Below, in pieces: positions 43,101 to 52,100 of a DNA stretch of 64,000 bases. Location of the stretch: NCBI GenBank assembly GCA_023525975.1, contig CM042042.1:42109880-42173879 (forward strand), given 5' to 3'. The notes beneath the pieces are model-generated. The model worked only from the letters and a program-made list of their open reading frames with translations, made no database searches and was not told where the DNA came from. The position numbers and the translations under genes are program-made. The stretch comes from Smallanthus sonchifolius. Its lineage: Eukaryota; Streptophyta; Magnoliopsida; Asterales; Asteraceae. Each line of letters starts with the position of its first letter. Within the stretch, counting starts at the first letter, position 1.

Positions 43101-46100
43101 AGTTGCACCACTTCCGATTACTCAAGACTGGGAAATCGAGCTTCAACCTAGCCAAGTTTTAGCTCATCGTTAGATTACTGAAACTGACACCACTACAATG
43201 GAGTTGCTTGTTTCCTGGGCTAATAGACCTGTTGAAGAAGTTACTTGGGAGAACTATGATTTACCGGCTAGCTGGCCAATTTCCCTCCTTCCAACTTGAG
43301 GACAGGTCGTTTTACCGGACGAGAAGTATTGATACGTACTCAACTGCTACTACACCTATGAAAGTCTATTCACGTCGCAAGCGGAAATGAAGCACCGAGT
43401 CCGCCACGGGAAGCACTTTGGAGCAGCTCCAGCTTCTATTCAAAGCCTCCTTGGACCCGCTTGGTCTTGGTCAAGAGCATAGTGGGGTTAATGGATGAGT
43501 GGAGGTGAAAGTTTAGGAAAGTAATTGTTATTCTCTGTTTTACGTTTAAGTATTCTTCTTTCTTGTTTAGGCAGTTTTTGTTTTTATTATCCAAAATCTC
43601 TTGTATTGGAGACTAGCCCCTCTCGAATCGGGCCGAATTACTATCAATATCATCCGTTTGCTTCCATAAAATTCAGAAATCAGTGTCCAGCAGCTAAGAA
43701 AGAGAAAGAGGTAAGCGTTGCCGCAGAAGACTCAGATGACGCTTTGATCTGTAGCGTAGAGAGTGTTGTTGATTCATGGGATATGAATTCAGGAGCGTCA
43801 TTCCATGCCACGCACAACATAGTGACGATGAAGAATCTTAAACTTGGAGACTTCGGGAAGGTACGACTAGCTAATGATGAGATACTAGACGTTACGGGCA
43901 TGGGCGAAGTTTTGAAAACTTCCTTGGGAACCACCTGGAGACTAGTGTCAGATTTATTCCAAGCCTGAAGAGGATGCAAAGGAAACCTAGTGATTCTTGT
44001 TAGGTGTGGGGTCTCATTTAGAGGCGGTCGGCCGTAATTAGGGTTAGCCGGCCCTAATGGGCCTATCTCTACGGTTTGGGCCTAACTTGGAGAACAAGTT
44101 AGGAACCCTAGTTTTAATCTATAAATACCCTATGCTGTAATTGTAATCTGTGTGCCTTTGAGCTTAACGAAATAACCTAGTTGCAGCCCATGGACGTAGG
44201 TCCCCACTGGGACCGAACCACGTAAAATTCTTGTGTCATTTATTTTCTGTTTTATTATCGTTTGTGCATGTGTGTGTTGATTCCGCTGCGCCACTTTGTT
44301 CCTAACAAGTTTTATCAGAGCTTTGCCTCGTTGTTACACACTGTAACATCCTTGATTTTTCCATGATATTTATGTAACCTTTTAGTGATACCATCGATTC
44401 CTTATGCATTCCTGAAACTATTTCGATCTATGAAAACGTTAGCATAATTCAATTTCAATACATTGTGATTCTATATATTGTCATTTACTATGGTGATTTT
44501 ATGTGATTCAATGCTATATTATCCTATATCTTGCCTAATGTAGTAACTTGGATGCCTTAAACCCTAATAAAAAAATAAAATTTATGGAAAGTCTCTATCT
44601 TTAGAAACCTAAATTCAAACTTAGAAGGTCAAAAATTTCATATTTGTAACTACAAGGTTCATTGTGTAACATTTTATAAAATCCAATACTTGAATGATTA
44701 TTTATTTAAATCTTTTTATGAAACCGAGATTTTATATTTGTTGGAAACTCTATATTAATATATATATTCTTTTATTTTAAACAATAATTATCCTAAACCT
44801 ATTAAACATTTTATATAATTCAACATATAACTAACACTTGTAACCATTATGGACTTGTAATTATCTAGTCATGAATGTTATTAAATCCTTAAAAATAAAT
44901 GTCCATATTTTTTTTAAAAAAATTACGATTCTTTTATACATATAAATTGATGGGAATTAAACCTCTTAATTATCCTTGAATATTATTAAACCTTTTATTA
45001 AAGCTAACTAGTAATTATCTAAAACTTAACCAACTACAATTCTATCCTAACTAACAACTCATGATTCTATCCTAATCTCCCCATATCCATCGAAATTTTA
45101 TAAAAATTAACCTATTCTTTTATAAAATTCCTAGTAACTAACTAATCCTATTTGCTAGTATCTTTTAGCTCCTAATACAATCCTAATCCTAATCCTAATC
45201 CAACTAGAACTCCTCCTTTTTTCTCTAAATCCTAACTTATAAATAGAGGCCTTGTTTCTCCCTTTTCTTTACACCATTCTTGTGAAATCTAGAACCCCAA
45301 GGCTGCCCAAAGTCGTTCCCTTGCCCCCTCTTTGAAGATCCAAAGTTGTTCCTTATTCACAAGTAAGTTCTAGTCATCATGTTCTTGGTGTTCTTAAATT
45401 TTATCTTTAATTCATTCAATGTTTTTACAAAAACAACTTTAGATCTACGATTCCCTAACACATACATGTTATAATCATAGATCTAGGCTATCAAAGCTTG
45501 ATTTAATCAATAAAAATAAAAACTTTTCTCTAAAACATAAAAACTATAATGCTGAATTTTTGACAGATTCGTCACCCTATCTTATCGGGGCCATAACTCA
45601 CTCAAAACAGAACTTTTTCAAGTGTTTCTTTTTTTGAAAATCAAGTTTAAGGTCTCACGGTCGAAACGCCTACTCGCACGTCTTCTGGTTCATAGTTTAA
45701 GTCCCTCAAACAACCCGCGCAAGATCGGTGCGCAAAGCTGTCAAAAGCTGTAAAAAACCCCCTTTTTGCAAACTTTCATGATATTCATAATTTTTATAAA
45801 AGATACGAATTTTATTATAAAATAAGTGATTTTAACATGTTATAAGTTATAAAAATACAGAAATTTATGATACTCATAAGTCTTTTAATCGCATTCAAAC
45901 TTTTTATATAAAAATCTAAGCTTTGATTCATTTTTACTCTCTATCCATTCTTGAATAATGTTTGTATTCAAACTCTCTACTTTTTCAATTATAATCCTCT
46001 AATATTCAACTTATTCATTTTAATCCCAACTAAAATCATATTTACACTTTAGCCCCTACACTTTCTAAAGTTACCAAATAAACCCTAAACTTGGTCTAGT

Positions 46101-49100
46101 ATATCGATAGAGTAACCATCCAACCGGTATGTAGTTATCTGACAAGCAGAAAGTTCTGGCTAGGAAAGACGGGGTCTTGATCCAACCAACTCTTTCTTGG
46201 GAACGCTTCTGTTGGAGGTACTACTTTGGGACGATAACCACTTTAGTATACGACAACCACTTTCCTCTATTTACAATATCAACCTTTATCTATTCTAAAC
46301 TTAAATTCTAAAACTAACTTGCACTATAACTTACTTAGGGTTTAATCCTTAAGGCATTCTCGTAAACAAGTTACTACCAGGACAAGATTCTACCCACCTA
46401 CTTCAAGGTGAGATACATAGCCTCTTTAACTTTTTATCTTTGGGGTGGAAAACATGCTCGTATATCAAAGGTTGTACAAACTATATCAAACTCAAATACT
46501 ACTTTTGCAATTTCAATAACAACTTTATATACTTGTAAACTTAAACGGTTTTATACACACCCTACAACCATTAACTTGGGATAAGCCAACGGGAGTAAGT
46601 CATAGATCTATGGGCCTGACATGCCGATCTAGTTCTTGAGTTGACAAGATACGATATCAACTTGAGACTAGATATACAGAAACTGCAAAACTTGTTATTC
46701 ATGCTATATCAATTCTATGGGAACCCAATCTTGTCATTAGGTTTGGTTGAATCGATGTATAAAAGTTTGTTTACTTGTTATTGAATCTTGTTTATGAATT
46801 GCAAAAATCTTCATTATCTATACTATGTAATTACTTAAACCTATGTTCTCACCGGCTTTATAGCTGACATATTTTAGCATGTTTTTCAGGTACTAATAAC
46901 TAGGTTGCTGTTACAATCACGCTAGGACTTCGAGACTTGGCTCTAGAAGATTTAGTTATTTATAAAGTTTAATAAAGACTATTTTTTTATCTATTTTGTT
47001 TGGTTGTGTGTTTTTAAAACAATGTAATGCAATTATTCGGTTAATTTAATAGTATTTCTTTTAATCATTGTGATGATTTCAATTCGTCACCCCTCGCGTA
47101 AATTCCGCCATCGGTGGGGGTGTGACACACACGGTATCGCACGGAAGACCGATTCGCAAAGGAAAACCCTAACAGCTACAGTACCGTCGCCGTGAACAGT
47201 GATTCCGGCGTGAACAGCGTTTTCCGGTCAGGCGTGAACAGTACCAGCATAATTTTTTCGTTTTTTCTGTTGCTGTTGTTCCAGGGCTGATTCGCAGCAT
47301 AGTTTCTTGTTTTTTGGGCTGCCGGAATTAGGGTTTTTCAAACCCTAGGTTGCGTAAAAGGGGAAAGAAAACAGGGCTTTTCGGGACTGATTTGGAGTGA
47401 TTTTGCAATTAGAGTTTCTGTTGTGGATCTCTTGGAGTTGCTGGTTTCACTCGGGTTTGCATGTGAAGCGTCTGGTCGGGTGTTTCTGGTTTGTGTTGCG
47501 GGTTAACGGTTTGATTGTTTCGGGTACCGGATTGAGGCCGATTAGGGTTTGGTTATAAAACTCTTGGATTCATCGGTCAAAGGTTAGAGTTTTTTTTTAA
47601 GTTCGGTTTTTTGACTGTTTATTATCAACCATAAATTGGGGAACCGGGTTATGTGAAATTCAGTATCTGGTTAGATTTGTCTGCGAGGTTTATTGCAGGG
47701 GCAAATCGGTCACTGATAGTGTTTGGTAGAACAGCCGTCAAGTTCAGGCCCGTGCAATTGTTGTGTTTGTTCACTGTTTCTAATTTGTTCTCTTTGTTAT
47801 GCTATAACTGAAGACGGGATGGTTATGATTAGAATGTTCATCGGTTATGTATTTTGGTTGATGGGTTTGTCAAAATGGAACTTGAATGGGGTACTGGTGT
47901 TGGATAAACCTGGAGAAAATGGAACCAGTGGGTGTGCTGGTAATGACATAAGTGAAAAAAAGGGAAGTCAAGTGATATTAATCGGTTGAAAGATTTTTCG
48001 GTCAGGGTTAGCTGATCGGGTGTACGATCACGGAATCCTTGGTACCGTTTGCTTTCATGAAAGCTCTGCTGCTGTTATAATCGTTTTCCGGTTAGCTGGT
48101 CTAGAACTGTGAAGTTGTTTCTTGTTTGGTGGTGATCAGTGGTACGACATTTGGCATGGGTTGGGATAACAGGGACAGTGGGAGCTGAGCATAGTTGACT
48201 TGGTGGAGCTGCATGGAGGTGTGGGACATTCTTTAGAGTCGATGTCAAAGATAGTAAATTATGCTTCTGAGAATGTGTCTGGGTTGATGCACTGGACTTA
48301 GTGAAGGTAGTGAAGACTTTTGGGTTCGAGATTCTGGTATACTTCATTTCATGTTAGCCACTGTAGTGAAGTATTGGTGAATCTTACTGAAGACTTTGGG
48401 AAGATACGGGTTTATGTATCGCCGGAAGAAGGGAACCAACTTCTGAGTATTAAAGTCTTGGCTCGCTGCATCGGGTAGAGCTAAGTGGATTCATTTTGCA
48501 AGAGTGAATCCTGGAGCCACGGAGATGTCAGTTGAGTGCATTCGGAGGTTTAAACCAGGTCAGGGGTTTTGGGAACGGTAGGAGCACGGGGCGTGTTCTG
48601 GGTACAGTTCAAAACACCGTTGGGTTTTGAAGACCGGATTTCCGAATGGAAAATCTCTCCTGGGTTTCTTGCAGGTTTTGGAGAGTGGTGTTTCCTACGG
48701 AAGTCTCTGGAGCCGGTAGTTTGAATCAGTGGGAGCCGGTTGAGATTGAGGATGAGTCAATGGCGGGTTTTTCATGGCTGGGTCGGTGATGACCGCTGGG
48801 TTGGAGCTCGGGGGAGCTTCAACTGGCTCTTCTGGTAATTGAGAAGAGGGTTGCTGCAACTAGGAGGATTGGATTGAAGTCATAGCTTGTTTATGGGAAC
48901 TGAAGGCTGGGAGGACTTCTGTTATTTGAAATCTTAGCTTGTTCTTGGGAGCTGGAGACTTGGAAACTTCTAATAGTGAAGTGTTAGCTTGTTCTAAGAC
49001 CTGGAGGCTTGAAGGATTTTTGTTATTGAATATTACCGGAGTTACTGGTATAGGGTCTGCTTGGATTGAGGATTGCTCGAGCCTCCAAGTGGAAGATTGT

Positions 49101-52100
49101 TAGGTGTGGAGTCTCGTTTAGAGGCGGTCGGCCGTAATTAGGGTTAGCCGGCCCTAATGGGCCTACCTCTACGGTTTGGGCCTAACTTGGAGAACAAGTT
49201 AGGAACCCTAGTTTTAATCTATAAATACCCTATGTTGTAATTGTAATCTGTGTGCCTTTGAGCTTAACAAAATAACCTATTTGCAGCCCGCGGACGTAGG
49301 TCCCCTACTGGGACCGAACCACGTAAAATTCTTGTGTCATTTATTTTTTGTTTTATTATCGTTTGTGCATGTGTGTGTTGATTCCGCTGCGCCACTTTGT
49401 TCCTAACAATTGCTTGTGGTAAGAAGAGAGGAACTTTGTACATGGTTGAGATACTGTCAGATGGAGTTAATGCAAGAGGTAAGACTATACCAACTGCAAG
49501 AGATAAAACTCCAGAACTAAAGGAAGTGAAAGTTGGGTTTTATGAACCTAGTGTGCAAAAGAATGTTACTTTTGCAAATTCAAAAGAGATACCTAGAGCA
49601 GGTTCAGAAAGAATAGTCAAGAAAGATGCGGAGAGGTTCAGAAAGATCAATGAAAAGTGGAAGATCATGAAAGACTCGTGACAGTGGGTGTACAAAGGTG
49701 AAAGATGGTCTATCTCCTCTAGTTACAGCTCCAGCTCCACAGTGGGTCAGAAGAACCAGTAGACCTTCACAGAAATGCTCTTTGTCGGCTAATTACTTGC
49801 TTTTAATGGAGAGTGGTGCATCCTAGTATTATTCAGATGCCAGCAGAGTAAGAGATTCATTACAGTGGAAGCATGCGGTGAAAGGAAGACAAAGTCAAGA
49901 GTAAAGAACATAATTTAGGTTCAGACAAGGTCACCGGCAAATAAGATCATGGCAACAGATGAGTTGAAGCTCGGTGTAGCTTCAACTGGCCTTCAAGAAT
50001 AATTGATGAGAAGGCGGTGCAACTAGTTGAAGAAAGAAGATTACAGAAGTAGAAGGTAGAACGTAGTTGAAGCAATCAAGCCTCAAGTGAGAGATTGTTG
50101 GGCGGTTTTGTATGGAGGCTCGCAAAAGGGGAGGAGGCAGACGACCCTAACCCTAGTTGCTCTGATACCACTTGTTAGGCGGATATCACGGATCACGGTT
50201 AACCTGAAAACTTTCTGGTGATTCTGGGACGTTTCTGACGGTTCCTTGCGCAACAAGTTATCTTGATCTCTGTTGGCTTCTAATGAACTGCTTATCTGCC
50301 CAAATCTGTAATCAAAGGACTTCTTAATCTGTTTAGGACAGCAGCAATCAGCTGCTGTTAGTGTGTTGTTTATGTCGGCCCAAGAAAACAGAACAGGTCG
50401 CAATGGACCTACTGTTCGCAATGGAACAGCAACAGCAGAAGCAGATCAGCAACTACTGATCCCGGCTGTGATGACGACAAAAATTTGCAAACACACACAA
50501 ACAGAAAGTAAACGAGACACAAGATTTAACGTGGTTTGGTCCAATCTTACCTACGTCCACGGCTGCAACTAGCTAGACACTTCTAACTATGAGGTGATGA
50601 AGAATTACAAGTACAATAGGTTATATTTATACGGTTAGAATTAGGGCTGAAACCATGCACCCTTTCATAATTAACAAAACTTGAGATTGAGAAAAATGAA
50701 ATATGGCAACCTGCCAAATAGCCAAAGGGGGCGCAACTAAGGTTAGGGCAAAAAATTAATATTACCTTGATGACGAGGAAGCCAGTGGCAATATGTTCAT
50801 GCAAATTGGAGATATATCTCCATCCAAGTTCATCCATGGCTCCCCTGCATAACAGGTAAAGAATACACACTGAAGTTGTTTGCTGAAACCCATTTGTTTG
50901 TGCCTACAAAAAAGCACATCCAGGTGACTCACCTTCAAGGCCACAATACAAGTCAGGTGCAGGCAATTTTCCATTTTCTAAATCCGATAAAAACATGGAT
51001 TCAAATTCTCCTACAAGTTGGCCAACCCTGCACAGAAGAATACTAGATTTTAAATACAACATATCTTTTAGAAAAGCGTCTCCTACTTCTTGATGTTCCA
51101 CAAATTAAGTTTTCCACGAAAGAATAAATATGCATTTAGTTGTTGTCTACTATGAGAGTATATCATTAATTTATCACCATATAACTCACCGTTCCATAAT
51201 AGCTGGATGAAGAGTTTTTGAATCAAGAATAGCAGATAGTTCATCATAAAAGAGGATCAATGATATTGGCAACTGTTGGCATGAATCCAGGGATGTTCTG
51301 AGTAGTTCTAATGCCTCCTCATAGTTCAACTTCTACACATTTCCCAACAAATATACATTGAAAATCACAACCTAGTGATAAATGAGTGTTATAAGTCATA
51401 CTTTTTTTCTTACCTGTGATGAAGAGGAATAGGACTTATCATTTATGTTTCCAAAATGAGACAATATTTTTAAGGTTCCAATTAGACCCATTTTCTTGTA
51501 TTTGAATTCTGGATTACTAACCTGCCATCTCACACAGTTATTTAAAACCTCTGCCAGATATAGTGTATTAATGTGAAATAAAATATTAGGTTTGGAAGCA
51601 GGTTTATAAAATTAACTAAACGTACCTGCTTCCTTACGATCATGAAAAGTTCAACGGCAATAGACGATCCAAATGATTCAGTATTAGACCGTGCAGACCG
51701 TGATAGAAAGCAGAAAACATCATATACCTGCAATACCGCAATCCAAGTGAAAATGATAGTGGTTATGAAAAAAGAAAAAAACAAGCTGTTGTAAAGCATT
51801 TTTGGAACCTTATGCAGGTTTTCGGTGCTAAACCCTTCCATATAGTCTAATATACCTATATATTATGAGAAGTAACATGTCAGGTAAACTTCAACATTGA
51901 AGCAAAAGTAGAAATCAGATTGCACAAAAAAAAGTGATGGTATACCAGTTATGTAAGAACAAATTGGAATTAGTTCTTGGGAGTATTTAGAGGCTAGCAT
52001 GACCATAGCGTCTAAAGCTGAACTGACTTCAAATGTAATGCCAGAACCCACATGGGTGACCAATGACCCTAAGACCTATGACCACAAGCAGGTTACTTCC

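Larger units (their letters stand above)
43999..49408 (+). mobile_element. inner LTR element (level 2), non-coding interior
   Basis: LTRs 43999-44307 and 49099-49408, both TGTTAGGTGTGG ... GTTCCTAACA and almost identical. The PBS-like TTTTATCAGAGC (44310-44321) is a degenerate TGGTATCAGAGC. A PPT-like CCAAGTGGAAGAT precedes the 3' LTR. Without the solo LTR inside, the interior is about 2.0 kb and holds no gag or pol, so this is a non-autonomous copia-family derivative. The flanks (ATTCT and ATTGC) are an imperfect duplication. It cut the outer element's protease/integrase frame. Confidence 0.85.
42144..50095 (+). mobile_element. outer Ty1/copia-type element (level 1 of nest)
   Basis: 5' LTR 42144-42479, PBS TGGTATCAGAGC (42482-42493), gag knuckle and protease to 43998, interruption by the inner element, then continuation at 49409 with CGKKRGTLYMVE and later polyprotein shreds to about 49860. 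A tail with GAGATTGTTGG near 50090-50100 looks like a PPT and 3' LTR start. The 3' LTR is not intact because a minus-strand LTR joins at about 50100-50173. Right boundary approximate. Confidence 0.7.
41822..50765 (-). other. FANCD2 intron 12, 8.9 kb, filled by nested retroelements
   Basis: Exon 12 ends AG|GTAATATTAA at 50766 and exon 13 begins GTGCAG|GTCAACATT at 41821, joined in phase (Arg codon AG|G). The equivalent introns elsewhere in the gene are mostly 80-500 bp. Nearly all the excess is the retroelement stack described in the following entries. Confidence 0.85.

Noticed and set aside
47723..47989. 88-codon plus-strand ORF in the inner LTR element
   Set aside because: No gag or pol motif; low-complexity leader region of a non-autonomous element.
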